The notes beneath the pieces are model-generated. The model made no database searches and had not been told where the DNA came from. It saw only the letters and a program-made list of their open reading frames with translations. From positions 1,507,048-1,571,047 of the forward strand of contig NZ_CANMXB010000001.1 in NCBI RefSeq assembly GCF_947501785.1: a stretch of DNA of 64,000 nucleotides, read 5' to 3'. This DNA is from an uncultured Litoreibacter sp. Lineage in GTDB: Bacteria > Pseudomonadota > Alphaproteobacteria > Rhodobacterales > Rhodobacteraceae. The position numbers and the translations under genes are program-made. Shown piece after piece: positions 25,129 to 33,708 of this stretch (position 1 is the first letter of the stretch; each line of letters starts with the position of its first letter).

Positions 25129-26262
25129 GTGCGCCTGCCTAACGTGATGAAAAGACTTTTGGGGCATGGGTTGTCCATGTCGGGGCGTCTCAAACATCTG
25201 GCGGGCTTTGGGCCCGGAGAGCAGACGGTCCACCCGTCCGCCGCCGCCGCGCGCGGTCCGGTCACCCATGTCATTATTCTCGACGGCACCATGTCCTCGC
25301 TGGAGGAAGGGTTTGAAACAAATGCGGGACGCACGTTCCGGCTGCTTTCCGAGATGGGGCCAAACAAAGCGGTGTCGTTGAAATACGAGGCGGGCATTCA
25401 GTGGCAGGGCCTGTCGCGGGCGGTCGACGTGCTGGCGGGGGTTGGCATCAACCGCCAGATCAGGCGCGCCTACGGGTTCATCGCCTCGCGCTACCGGCCT
25501 GGCGACAAAATCTTTCTGTTTGGCTATTCGCGCGGGGCCTATGCGGTGCGGTCACTGGCGGGTGTCATCGACCGCGTGGGCCTGCTGCGCGCCGAGGACG
25601 CGACCGAGCGGAACGTTCGCCAGGCCTTTCGCCATTACCGCATCGACCCTGACAGCCTGATCGCCACTTCCTTCCGCGCCGCCCATTGCTATGACAGCGC
25701 GCCGGTCGAAATGGTCGGCGTCTGGGATACGGTGCGCGCGCTGGGGTTTCGCGCACCGGTTTTGTGGCGCTTTTCGCCGGTGGAGCATGAATTTCATTCC
25801 CACGCGCTGGGCAACACGGTGCGCAACGGCTTCCACGCGCTCGCGCTGAACGAGACGCGCAAGGCGTTCTCGCCGGTGCTGTGGAACTGCCGCCCTGACT
25901 TTACCGGCACGCTGAAGCAGGTCTGGTTCCCCGGCAGCCATGGCGATGTGGGCGGGCATCTGACGGGGTTTGAGCCGGCGCGCGGTCTGTCCAACATCCC
26001 GCTGGTCTGGATGCTGGAAAACGCGTCCAGATGTGGCCTGCCGCTGCCTGAGGGCTGGCAGGACCGCTACCCGCGCGACGTCAACGCGCCGTCGGTCGGC
26101 ACGTTTCGCGGCTGGGGCAAGCTGTTTTTGCAACGCCGGGCGCGGGTGGTTGGCCGCGACCCATCCGAGACGGCCCATGAAAGCGTGTTCGAGCGCAAAC
26201 GCGGCATGGCGCGGCGCCTGCCCTGGGTACGCCACCCGGATATGAAAAGGCTGCGCGGGTAG
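25129..26262 (+). CDS. DUF2235 hydrolase (alpha/beta fold, Tle1-like domain)
   Basis: The 377-residue protein has VTHVIILDGTMSSLEEG at the start of the domain, the nucleophile elbow FLFGYSRGAYAVRSLAG with serine, and later VEMVGVWDTVRALG and WFPGSHGDVGGHL, which are the usual acid and histidine regions of DUF2235. This family includes type VI lipase effectors of the Tle1 group, but here no VgrG, PAAR or immunity gene is present, so a housekeeping esterase is at least as likely. The start is a GTG at 25129; an ATG at 25147 is possible. Confidence 0.85.
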   Translation: MRLPNVMKRLLGHGLSMSGRLKHLAGFGPGEQTVHPSAAAARGPVTHVIILDGTMSSLEEGFETNAGRTFRLLSEMGPNKAVSLKYEAGIQWQGLSRAVDVLAGVGINRQIRRAYGFIASRYRPGDKIFLFGYSRGAYAVRSLAGVIDRVGLLRAEDATERNVRQAFRHYRIDPDSLIATSFRAAHCYDSAPVEMVGVWDTVRALGFRAPVLWRFSPVEHEFHSHALGNTVRNGFHALALNETRKAFSPVLWNCRPDFTGTLKQVWFPGSHGDVGGHLTGFEPARGLSNIPLVWMLENASRCGLPLPEGWQDRYPRDVNAPSVGTFRGWGKLFLQRRARVVGRDPSETAHESVFERKRGMARRLPWVRHPDMKRLRG

Positions 26263-26280
26263 GCCAGCGGCCGGATGTGC

Positions 26281-26302
26281 ATATTTTTGCCAAGATGAAA
26301 CG
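26281..26302 (+). repeat. Dispersed gene-end repeat, copy 4
   Basis: ATATTTTTGCCAAGATGAAA followed by CG lies 18 bases behind the DUF2235 stop codon. Confidence 0.65.
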
Positions 26303-26390
26303 AGGATGGATCGCGACATGGCCCCGTGTCGCATTTTGAAAAGACCTGCGCGCTTCAAACGGGTTGTCTTGATGCAGGAGGTACCTAACC

Positions 26391-27266
26391 ATGCTTGCAT
26401 CCCTGCCCCTGGATCACGGCACGCTGCCGGCCGCCCTTCGCACACAATACTGGCAGGACGGGTTCTTGTTCCCGGTTCCCGTCATGGACCCGGCCGAGGC
26501 CGCAGAGATGCGCGCGGAGCTGCAACAGATCGAACGCGACTGGCTGGACGCAGACCTTCCGCTGCCGCTCAACACTTACAAACGCGTCAACGCCAACATC
26601 GTGATGCCGCTGGCCCACCGCATTGCCATGCACCCCGGCGTGCTCGACGTGGTCGAGGGCGTTTTGGGGCCGGACATCCTGGTGTTTTCCGCCGAATTTT
26701 TCATCAAGGAGCCGCGCACCACGCAGATTGTGTCGATGCATCAGGATCTGACCTATTGGGGCCTTGGCGCGGTGGACGGGCTGGTCACGGCCTGGGTCGC
26801 GCTGTCGCCCGCCACGCCCGCCTCGGGATGCATGGATTTTGTGCGCGGCTCCCACAAAGACGCGATCTTGCCGCATGAGGACACGTTTGACGCCAACAAC
26901 CTGCTGTCGCGCGGGCAGGAGGTGGCGGTGGATGTGGACGAGGCCGACAAGGTCAACATTGAAATTCACCCCGGCCAGATGAGCCTGCATCACGGCCTGA
27001 CGATCCACGGATCCGGCCCGAATGTGTCGGATGACCGCCGCATCGCCGCCGTCATCCGCTATATGCGCCCCGACATTGTCCCCGCCGAGGGCCGGACCGA
27101 GGCGATGCTGGCGCGCGGGTCCGACACATCCGGGCGGGCCACTTTGCTACCCGCCCCACAAGCCAATTTTGAGCCCGCGGCCCTGGCGCTTTACGAGGAC
27201 GTCCGCCAGGCGCAGGCAAAGGTGATGATGGACGGCGCTGCCACTAATAAGGGCATCTACGCCTGA
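26391..27266 (+). CDS. PhyH-family 2-oxoglutarate dioxygenase, PhnY-like candidate
   Basis: The 291-residue protein is a non-heme iron/2-oxoglutarate dioxygenase of the phytanoyl-CoA hydroxylase family. The iron ligands are visible: H-x-D in SMHQDLTYWG and the distal histidine in LTIHGSGPN, with DDRRIA supplying the arginine that holds 2-oxoglutarate. The lipid substrate name of the family is not informative for bacteria. PhnY, which hydroxylates 2-aminoethylphosphonate, belongs here and its partner PhnZ is an HD-domain oxygenase; an HD protein lies 1.1 kb downstream. AGGAGG precedes the ATG. The gene overlaps the next, convergent gene by 10 bases. Confidence 0.85.
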   Translation: MLASLPLDHGTLPAALRTQYWQDGFLFPVPVMDPAEAAEMRAELQQIERDWLDADLPLPLNTYKRVNANIVMPLAHRIAMHPGVLDVVEGVLGPDILVFSAEFFIKEPRTTQIVSMHQDLTYWGLGAVDGLVTAWVALSPATPASGCMDFVRGSHKDAILPHEDTFDANNLLSRGQEVAVDVDEADKVNIEIHPGQMSLHHGLTIHGSGPNVSDDRRIAAVIRYMRPDIVPAEGRTEAMLARGSDTSGRATLLPAPQANFEPAALALYEDVRQAQAKVMMDGAATNKGIYA

Positions 27267-27709
27267 TCAATCGGGTGGGTCACCTGAAAGCCAACCGACA
27301 GCCGGTTCCAGATGTTGATCGTGCCGATCGCGACCGTCAGTTTGGTGATCTCTTCATCGGTGAAATGGGCCCGCATGCCGTCAAAAATCTCGTCCGGCAC
27401 CGCCTCATCGGCAACCAGGGTCACGGCCTCTACCCAAGCCAGCAAAGCGCGTTCGCGGGCGTCGAAAAGGGGCGATTCCCGCCAGACGCAGACCAGCGCG
27501 ATCCATTGTTCGCTCAACCCGTCGCGCCGCGCCTCTTTGGTATGCAAATCAACGCAGTAGGCGCAGTGGTTGATCTGCGACGCCCGCAGCTTCAGCAGAT
27601 GGATCAGCCGCGGCTCGATCCCGGATTGCTCGGACACATAGCGTTCCAACGCGTAGACCGCCTGAAACGCATCAGGGGCGGCTTTGGTGTAATCCAGACG
27701 AGGGTGCAT
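27257..27709 (-). CDS. Carboxymuconolactone decarboxylase family protein (AhpD-like)
   Basis: The 150-residue protein carries CAYCVDLHTKEA, the AhpD-type CxxC plus histidine that works in peroxidase or disulfide reduction. The rest is the usual all-helical fold. AAAGGA precedes the ATG at 27709. It is directly behind an Rrf2 regulator gene (18-base gap), a common arrangement in which the regulator senses a redox or nitrosative signal and controls the AhpD-like enzyme. Confidence 0.88.
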   Translation of the reverse strand: MHPRLDYTKAAPDAFQAVYALERYVSEQSGIEPRLIHLLKLRASQINHCAYCVDLHTKEARRDGLSEQWIALVCVWRESPLFDARERALLAWVEAVTLVADEAVPDEIFDGMRAHFTDEEITKLTVAIGTINIWNRLSVGFQVTHPIDQA

Positions 27710-27727
27710 GGGGTGTCCTTTCAAGGG

Positions 27728-28234
27728 TTAGGTTTGTCGGTTTGAGGGGCGCATGTGCAGCTCCACGAAGGCGCAGCCGCGCGCGGCGATGGACCCGTCG
27801 TCGCTGGCCTCAACCTCCCGGGCGAGCTGGGCGATGGTGACGCGTCCAAGCTCCCGGCGGTAGGCGCGTTCGGCCCGCAACATCGCGGCGTTGATCTGGC
27901 AGGGGGCGGTGAAGCTGCCATCCGGCATGGGGTTCGGCCCGTTGCGCCGGATTTCGCGGCACCTGAAGGCGGGCTCCGGCCCCTCGACCGCCAGCACAAT
28001 ATCCAGCAGGGATATGGCGTCGGGCGACTTGGCGATCTTGTACCCGCCGGTTGGCCCCGGCTCGCTGGCGATAATGCCGGCGCGCGACAACGATTGCAGG
28101 TGCTTCAACAGATAGCTGGCAGAGACGCCGTGAAACTCCGCCAGGGCGGCCGCCGACAGCAGCCCGCCATCCGGCAGCGCCGCCAGCATGGCCACGGCAT
28201 GAATAGCCTGCTCTACACCGTCGCCAAGTTTCAT
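27728..28234 (-). CDS. Rrf2 family transcriptional regulator
   Basis: The 168-residue winged-helix regulator has the Rrf2 pattern: AAALAEFHGVSASYLLKHLQSLSRAGII for the recognition helix and GPTGGYKIAKSP for the wing. Cysteines at 92, 112 and 154 do not have the IscR spacing (C-x5-C-x5-C), so a conventional iron-sulfur cluster is doubtful. It diverges from the HD-domain gene and probably controls its own operon and perhaps that gene. Confidence 0.9.
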   Translation of the reverse strand: MKLGDGVEQAIHAVAMLAALPDGGLLSAAALAEFHGVSASYLLKHLQSLSRAGIIASEPGPTGGYKIAKSPDAISLLDIVLAVEGPEPAFRCREIRRNGPNPMPDGSFTAPCQINAAMLRAERAYRRELGRVTIAQLAREVEASDDGSIAARGCAFVELHMRPSNRQT

Positions 28235-28378
28235 ATATGGCCCTCTGCTCGAATCATGGACTAACCTTATCCGCGATTATAGTGACGTCAACCACCCGAT
28301 CGAACGGCGCAGAAAAATGCTACCCACAGCCCCGGGTTTGCGCCAAGGTGGGCTTGGCAAACCGGGGAGGACGCCGCG

Positions 28379-28981
28379 ATGGACACCGTCAAATTCACCG
28401 CCATGAAGGATGGCGACAAAGCCGATTACGACCTGCTGCACCCGCTAGAGGTCGAATATGCCTCGGGCACCGCCGACCGGCTGCTGACGGCCTTGGTGTC
28501 GTTGGATGAAACGCTGTCGGGGTATCAGGTCACCCGGCTGGGCCATTCGCTGCAATCGGCGACGCGGGCGCATCGCGACGGGGCCGACATCGACTGGGTG
28601 GTCTCCGCCCTGCTGCACGACATCGGCGACATCTTCGCGCCCTACAACCACGACGAATACGCGGCCTCGATCCTGAAACCCTTCGTGCGGGAGCAATGCA
28701 CCTGGGTGGTCGAAAAGCACGGGGATTTCCAGATGCTGTATTACGGCCACCATGTGGGCGGGAACCAGCACAAGCGCGACGCCTATAAGGGTCATATCTA
28801 CTTCGACGATTGCGCGACGTTTTGCGAGCGGTGGGACCAGTCGTCATTCGACCCCGACTACCCCCACGAGGACGTCGCGTTCTTCCGCGACATGGTGCGC
28901 GCCGTCTTCGCGCGGGACCCGTATGACCCGGCCGTGATCCGTCCGGGGGAAAGGGTGCCGCTGACGTCAGCCGTCGCATGA
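28379..28981 (+). CDS. HD-domain protein, candidate PhnZ-type diiron oxygenase
   Basis: The 200-residue protein has an HD core: His56 (RLGHSLQS), His80-Asp81 (ALLHDIGD), further histidines at 91, 114 and 124-125, and Asp153 (ERWDQSS). The 24-residue distance between the first two His ligands equals that in PhnZ, a mixed-valent diiron oxygenase that cleaves hydroxylated aminoethylphosphonate to glycine and phosphate; the later spacings differ. A plain phosphohydrolase remains possible. It diverges from the Rrf2 gene and lies near the PhyH-family dioxygenase gene. The stop codon overlaps a copy of the dispersed repeat. Confidence 0.8.
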   Translation: MDTVKFTAMKDGDKADYDLLHPLEVEYASGTADRLLTALVSLDETLSGYQVTRLGHSLQSATRAHRDGADIDWVVSALLHDIGDIFAPYNHDEYAASILKPFVREQCTWVVEKHGDFQMLYYGHHVGGNQHKRDAYKGHIYFDDCATFCERWDQSSFDPDYPHEDVAFFRDMVRAVFARDPYDPAVIRPGERVPLTSAVA

Positions 28982-29002
28982 GTATTTTTGCCAAAACGAA
29001 GC
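28980..29002 (+). repeat. Dispersed gene-end repeat, copy 5
   Basis: GAGTATTTTTGCCAAAACGA followed by AGC overlaps the TGA stop of the HD-domain gene. Confidence 0.7.
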
Positions 29003-29145
29003 CCAAGTGAAGACGCCCTGATCAGCCGGGCGATGAAACATCGAGGCCTTCTGACCAGGGCGGCTTCGTCTTGGACGGCCATCGGCGCTCCCGCCTGTAC
29101 CGCGCCGCCTCATTACCCTGCGAAACGTTACAATTGGGTATACGG

Positions 29146-29169
29146 GTTTCGTTTTGGCCCAAATACTCA
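29146..29169 (-). repeat. Dispersed gene-end repeat, copy 6 (inverted)
   Basis: GTTTCGTTTTGGCCCAAATA followed by CTCA is the reverse complement of copy 5, 144 bases away, so the two could pair in a long hairpin before valS. Confidence 0.65.
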
Positions 29170-29247
29170 AAATCCCGGTCCCAACCGCCTTCCCCTCCGC
29201 CAGCCCATTGGGTAGACCGTGCGCAAAGCGGATTGGGATATTCTGAC

Positions 29248-32200
29248 ATGGCGATGGAAAAGACATTCAATGCGGCCGAGGCCGAGGCGCGGCTGTCGGC
29301 GGCTTGGGAAAAAGCGGGCTGCTTCAAGGCCGGCGCAAATGCGAGCCGGTCCGAGACCTTCTGCATCATGATCCCACCCCCCAATGTGACGGGCGTTTTG
29401 CACATGGGCCACGCCTTCAACAACACGTTGCAGGACATTCTGATCCGCTGGCACCGGATGCGCGGCTTCGACACGCTGTGGCAGCCGGGCACCGACCACG
29501 CGGGCATCGCCACCCAGATGGTGGTGGAGCGCCAGCTGATGGAAACCCAGCAGCCCAAGCGCACCGAGATGGGGCGCGAAAAGTTCCTTGAAAAGGTCTG
29601 GGACTGGAAGGCCGAAAGCGGCGGCACCATCATCAACCAGCTCAAGCGGCTGGGCGCGTCCTGCGACTATTCCCGCGAGGCCTTCACCATGTCCGGCGCC
29701 CCGGGTGCGCCTGACGGAAACGAAGGCAATTTCCACGACGCCGTCATCAAGGTCTTTGTCGAGATGTACAACAAGGGCTTGATCTACCGCGGCAAGCGGC
29801 TGGTCAATTGGGACCCGCATTTCGAGACGGCGATCTCCGATCTGGAGGTCGAGAACATCGAGACGCCGGGCCATATGTGGCACTTCAAATACCCGTTGGC
29901 GGGCGGCGAAACCTATGAATATGTCGAGAAGGATGAGGATGGGAACGTCACCCTGCGCGAGACCCGCGACTACATCTCCATCGCCACGACCCGCCCCGAA
30001 ACCATGCTCGGCGACGGCGCGGTTGCCGTCCATCCCGAAGACGCGCGCTACGCGCCTATTGTCGGCAAGCTCTGCGAAATCCCCGTCGGCCCGAAAGAGC
30101 ATCGCCGCCTGATCCCGATCATCACGGATGAATATCCCGATATGACGTTCGGCTCGGGTGCCGTCAAAATCACCGGCGCGCATGACTTCAACGACTATGA
30201 GGTCGCCAAGCGCGGCGGCATCCCGATGTATTCGCTGATGGACACCAAAGGCGCGATGCGCGCCGACGGCAAACCCTATGCGGAGGAAGCCGAAGCCGCA
30301 CAGAAAATCGCCAATGGCGACGTGCCAATGCCGGACGAGTCCGTGATCGCCGCGATGAACTTGGTGCCTGAGGCCTATCGCGGCTTGGATCGGTTCGAGG
30401 CGCGTAAGGCTGTCGTTCAAGACATCACCGACGAAGGCCTCGCCGTCATGCACTCCGTACCTGTCATTGACGAGGAAGACGGCCAAGAAAGCTCCCGCCT
30501 TGAGCCCTATGTCGAGAGCAAACCGATCATGCAGCCCTTCGGCGATCGCTCGAAGGTGGTGATCGAGCCGATGCTGACGGATCAATGGTTCGTCGACACG
30601 TCCCAAATCGTCCAGCCCGCGCTGGACGCGGTCAATGATGGCCGCACCCGGATCATGCCCGAGGGCGACAAGAAGGTGTATTTCCACTGGCTGGAAAACA
30701 TCGAGCCTTGGTGTATTTCACGGCAGCTGTGGTGGGGTCATCAGATCCCGGTTTGGTATGCTGGAGATTTCGAATACATCAACGGCGAAGTCGTGCCAAA
30801 AGCAAATCAGAACGAAGGATTTGTATACCGTGACAATCAGAAAATGAAATTCTGCGCAGTGTCGCGCTGCGAAGCGGAAAACTTGGCACGCAAAACCGTC
30901 GCATCAAGGTTGGGCGAAGAACCAGAAAATATCTACTTCTTTGACTTTTTCAGTCCCGACAACGCGAAGCAATACGAAGAAATTTCGGGTGAAACACTTC
31001 CAATTGATGAAAAGTCCGGGTTACGCGTGACGCCTGACATACTGCTTAGAACGCTAATTGCGCCGCAAAAACTAGCCAACGGTCGATGGATATATACTCT
31101 TTTGCGCGACCCCGACGTCCTCGACACATGGTTTTCCTCCGGCCTTTGGCCCATCGGCACGCTCGGCTGGCCCGAGGAAACCGACGAATACAAAAAATAC
31201 TTCCCGACCTCGACGCTGATCACCGGCCAGGACATCCTGTTCTTCTGGGTCGCCCGCATGATGATGATGCAGCTGGCCGTCGTCGATCAGGTCCCATTCG
31301 ACACCGTCTACCTCCACGGTCTCGTCCGCGACGCCAAGGGCAAGAAGATGTCGAAATCCACCGGCAACGTGGTGGACCCGCTCGACATCATCGACGAGTT
31401 CGGCGCCGACGCGCTGCGCTTCACAAACGCGGCCATGGCCTCGCTTGGGGGCGTGCTGAAACTCGACACCCAGCGCATCGCGGGCTACCGCAATTTCGGC
31501 ACCAAACTGTGGAACGCCGTGCGTTTTGCAGAGCTTAACGAATGCTTCGCTGATGGCGCGCGTCAGTACGGGGTGTGTACGGATGGTGTACGCGATGTGC
31601 ACATCACTCAGACCGTTAACAAATGGATCATCGGGGAGACCGCCAAGGTCCGCGAAACGGTGGATGCGGCGCTTGAGGCCTACCGCTTCAACGACGCCGC
31701 CGACGCGTTGTACAAGTTCGTCTGGGGCAAGGTCTGCGACTGGTATGTCGAACTGTCCAAGCCCTTGTTTTACGACGGCACTGACGCGCAAAAGGCCGAG
31801 ACGCGGGAGGTCATGAGCTGGGTTCTGGACCAATGCATGATCATGCTGCACCCCACCATGCCCTTCATCACCGAAGAGCTGTGGGGAGAGACCTACAAGC
31901 GCGACGAGCTGCTGGCCGTCACCGACTGGCCCACCTACCAAGCCTCTGATTTGGTTGACGAAAACGCCGACCGCGAAATGAACTGGGTCATCACGTTGAT
32001 CGAATCCGTCCGCTCCGCCCGCGGCGAAATGAACGTGCCTGCCTCGCTGGAAGTGCCGCTGGTGCAGGTTGATCTGGACGACGCGGGCCAAACCGCTTTC
32101 GCCAATAACGAAGCGCTGATCAAGAAGCTCGCGCGGTTGGGTGAGGTCAGCACCGGCGAGGCTCCGAAGGGCTCCGTTTCCATCCCAGTGGCGGGCGGCA

Positions 32201-32439
32201 ACTTCGCCCTGCCGCTGGCCGGCATTGTCGACGTCAGCGCCGAAAAAGCGAGGTTGGAGAAGAGCTTAGCAAAACTCGCCAAAGAGCTCGGCGGTTTGCG
32301 TGGCCGGTTGAACAACCCCAAATTCGTGGCCTCCGCGCCTGACGAGGTGGTGGCCGAAGCCAAAGAAAACCTCGCCGCCCGCGAAGAGGAAGAAGGCAAG
32401 TTGAAAGCCGCCCTCGCGCGGTTGGCTGAACTGGGATAA
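29248..32439 (+). CDS. valS: Valine-tRNA ligase with an unusual internal insertion
   Basis: ValS charges tRNA-Val in the cytosol. The protein has the class I signatures [12 protein letters not shown] (HIGH-type) and KKMSKSTGN (KMSKS), the [16 protein letters not shown] editing region, and a C-terminal coiled coil. At 1063 residues it is longer than most alphaproteobacterial ValS. The extra length lies mainly at residues about 505-613, between WGHQIPVWY and [16 protein letters not shown], where only some 35 residues are usual. That DNA stretch (about 30760-31090) is only about 47% GC against about 60% around it. The ATG at 29248 fits family starts; an upstream in-frame start is unlikely. Confidence 0.95.
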   Translation: MAMEKTFNAAEAEARLSAAWEKAGCFKAGANASRSETFCIMIPPPNVTGVLHMGHAFNNTLQDILIRWHRMRGFDTLWQPGTDHAGIATQMVVERQLMETQQPKRTEMGREKFLEKVWDWKAESGGTIINQLKRLGASCDYSREAFTMSGAPGAPDGNEGNFHDAVIKVFVEMYNKGLIYRGKRLVNWDPHFETAISDLEVENIETPGHMWHFKYPLAGGETYEYVEKDEDGNVTLRETRDYISIATTRPETMLGDGAVAVHPEDARYAPIVGKLCEIPVGPKEHRRLIPIITDEYPDMTFGSGAVKITGAHDFNDYEVAKRGGIPMYSLMDTKGAMRADGKPYAEEAEAAQKIANGDVPMPDESVIAAMNLVPEAYRGLDRFEARKAVVQDITDEGLAVMHSVPVIDEEDGQESSRLEPYVESKPIMQPFGDRSKVVIEPMLTDQWFVDTSQIVQPALDAVNDGRTRIMPEGDKKVYFHWLENIEPWCISRQLWWGHQIPVWYAGDFEYINGEVVPKANQNEGFVYRDNQKMKFCAVSRCEAENLARKTVASRLGEEPENIYFFDFFSPDNAKQYEEISGETLPIDEKSGLRVTPDILLRTLIAPQKLANGRWIYTLLRDPDVLDTWFSSGLWPIGTLGWPEETDEYKKYFPTSTLITGQDILFFWVARMMMMQLAVVDQVPFDTVYLHGLVRDAKGKKMSKSTGNVVDPLDIIDEFGADALRFTNAAMASLGGVLKLDTQRIAGYRNFGTKLWNAVRFAELNECFADGARQYGVCTDGVRDVHITQTVNKWIIGETAKVRETVDAALEAYRFNDAADALYKFVWGKVCDWYVELSKPLFYDGTDAQKAETREVMSWVLDQCMIMLHPTMPFITEELWGETYKRDELLAVTDWPTYQASDLVDENADREMNWVITLIESVRSARGEMNVPASLEVPLVQVDLDDAGQTAFANNEALIKKLARLGEVSTGEAPKGSVSIPVAGGNFALPLAGIVDVSAEKARLEKSLAKLAKELGGLRGRLNNPKFVASAPDEVVAEAKENLAAREEEEGKLKAALARLAELG

Positions 32440-32445
32440 ACCCCT

Positions 32446-32526
32446 GTTTCCATTTGGTTTTCAAATACTCAATTCTCACGCCTGCGGTAAGCGCTTCGAT
32501 ATGAGTATTTTTAACCAAATGGAAAC
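32446..32526. terminator. Long inverted repeat behind valS, made of two gene-end repeats
   Basis: The left arm GTTTCCATTTGGTTTTCAAA (32446 onward, to ATACTCA) and the right arm TGAGTATTTTTAACCAAATG (from 32502, ending GAAAC at 32526) are reverse complements over about 25 bases with few mismatches, with a 30-base spacer. They are a variant of the dispersed element arranged head to head seven bases after the valS stop, and they probably end its message. Confidence 0.75.
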
Positions 32527-32639
32527 GAGATGGCGTTAATCAGAAGATCCGGTACAGGCTGGAGAGCCGATGACCGGACCGGATGGAGACCGCATTGAAT
32601 GCGATCTTTACCAAGGCGGCCGGGGGCAACTCTGGTCGC

Positions 32640-33407
32640 CTATTTCTTTGCAATGCCGCGCGCGATTGCGGCCATTTGGTCGGGTGTTCCGATCAAGGCG
32701 GCTTGTTCTACCGATTCCGACATCAGCACATCGGCGCGTCCCTCGGTTTCCGCCTCCCCGATCAACCGCTTCGCCGCGCGGATGGCGCTGGGACTTTGAC
32801 CTGCAATCCGGATGGCCAGCTCCATGGCCTGCGCCAGTGGATCATCCGCTATTTCGGTCACCAACCCCCAGTCCAGCGCTTGGGCCGCGTCGATGATCTC
32901 GGCCGTGTAGGTCAGGCGGCGCAGGATGTCGCCGCGCACCAGCGGCGGCAGCAACACCATGCCGCCCATATCGGGGACCAGCCCCCATTTCATCTCCATC
33001 ACGGACAGTTTCGCGTCGGGCGCAGCCACCCGAATATCGGCCCCCAAGGCCAGCTGCAGCCCCGCCCCGAAACACGCGCCGTGCAACGCTGCAATGACCG
33101 GAACGTCGAGGTCCCGCCAGGCAAGCGCGAATTCCTGAAACCGGTTGGTGTCGCCATGGGTGCGTTTGACCAACACCTCCTCCATGTCCTGCCCCAGCAG
33201 GCTGGAGAGCGACATGATGTCGATGCCCGCGCAAAACGCGCGCCCCGCGCCAGCCAGCACCACACAACCAATATCTGCGCCTTTCAACGCATGGGCGGCG
33301 TCGATCACCGCGTCCAGCATATCGAGGCTGATAGCGTTCAACTTATCAGGTCGGTTCAAGGTGACCACGGCGATGCGGTCGGCAATCTCGGTAGTTACAA
33401 GGCTCAT
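32640..33407 (-). CDS. Enoyl-CoA hydratase/isomerase family protein
   Basis: The 255-residue crotonase-fold protein has LNRPDKLNAIS, GAGRAFCAGIDI (oxyanion hole), and ALHGACFGAGLQLALGADIR (second oxyanion segment). The glutamate expected for hydration lies in the KWGLVPDMGG region, where only an Asp is visible, so isomerase or other crotonase activity is possible. The substrate is unknown. It stands next to a small Tat-signal gene on the same strand. Confidence 0.88.
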   Translation of the reverse strand: MSLVTTEIADRIAVVTLNRPDKLNAISLDMLDAVIDAAHALKGADIGCVVLAGAGRAFCAGIDIMSLSSLLGQDMEEVLVKRTHGDTNRFQEFALAWRDLDVPVIAALHGACFGAGLQLALGADIRVAAPDAKLSVMEMKWGLVPDMGGMVLLPPLVRGDILRRLTYTAEIIDAAQALDWGLVTEIADDPLAQAMELAIRIAGQSPSAIRAAKRLIGEAETEGRADVLMSESVEQAALIGTPDQMAAIARGIAKK

Positions 33408-33446
33408 GCCTTGCAGCGTAGAAGCGCGCGGGCCGTGAGGCCAGCG

Positions 33447-33611
33447 TTACCTTACGACCCGCTCCACGGCGCGCACTGCGCCAACGGACTTATCATAGAC
33501 CAACGTCAGGATGCGCCGCGCAGGCGGGGCTTTGGCGATCTGCGGCAGCGCTCGGACCGAGCCTGCGGCGACGGTGGCCGCGATAAAGCCGCGACGGGTG
33601 AGGTTGGGCAT
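33447..33611 (-). CDS. 54-residue protein with twin-arginine signal
   Basis: A short frame begins MPNLTRRGFIAATVAAGSVR, a twin-arginine translocation signal (TRRGFIA with a hydrophobic core and Ala). The mature part is only some 30 residues, rich in Lys, Arg and Val. AAGGGGG lies ten bases before the ATG, which makes it a good gene candidate although it is tiny. It may be a small exported protein whose partner is not in view, or a remnant of a larger Tat substrate. Confidence 0.6.
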   Translation of the reverse strand: MPNLTRRGFIAATVAAGSVRALPQIAKAPPARRILTLVYDKSVGAVRAVERVVR

Positions 33612-33708
33612 GATGTTGGCCCCCTTAGTTGCGAGTGATTTGCATGTGGGCGTTACCCGGGCTCATTTCAAGCTTGCGTTGCCCAGCGCTTCTGGTTTGA
33701 TCGCGGCC

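Noticed and set aside
25129-26262. Type VI secretion effector
   Set aside because: The domain alone is not enough; no VgrG, PAAR or immunity gene lies near.
29167-30687. A 506-residue open frame antisense to valS
   Set aside because: Composition is shadow-like and the sense strand has all ValS motifs.
32530-32598. A 22-codon open frame between valS and the crotonase gene
   Set aside because: It begins inside the end of the inverted repeat, has no clear ribosome site and its residues look random.
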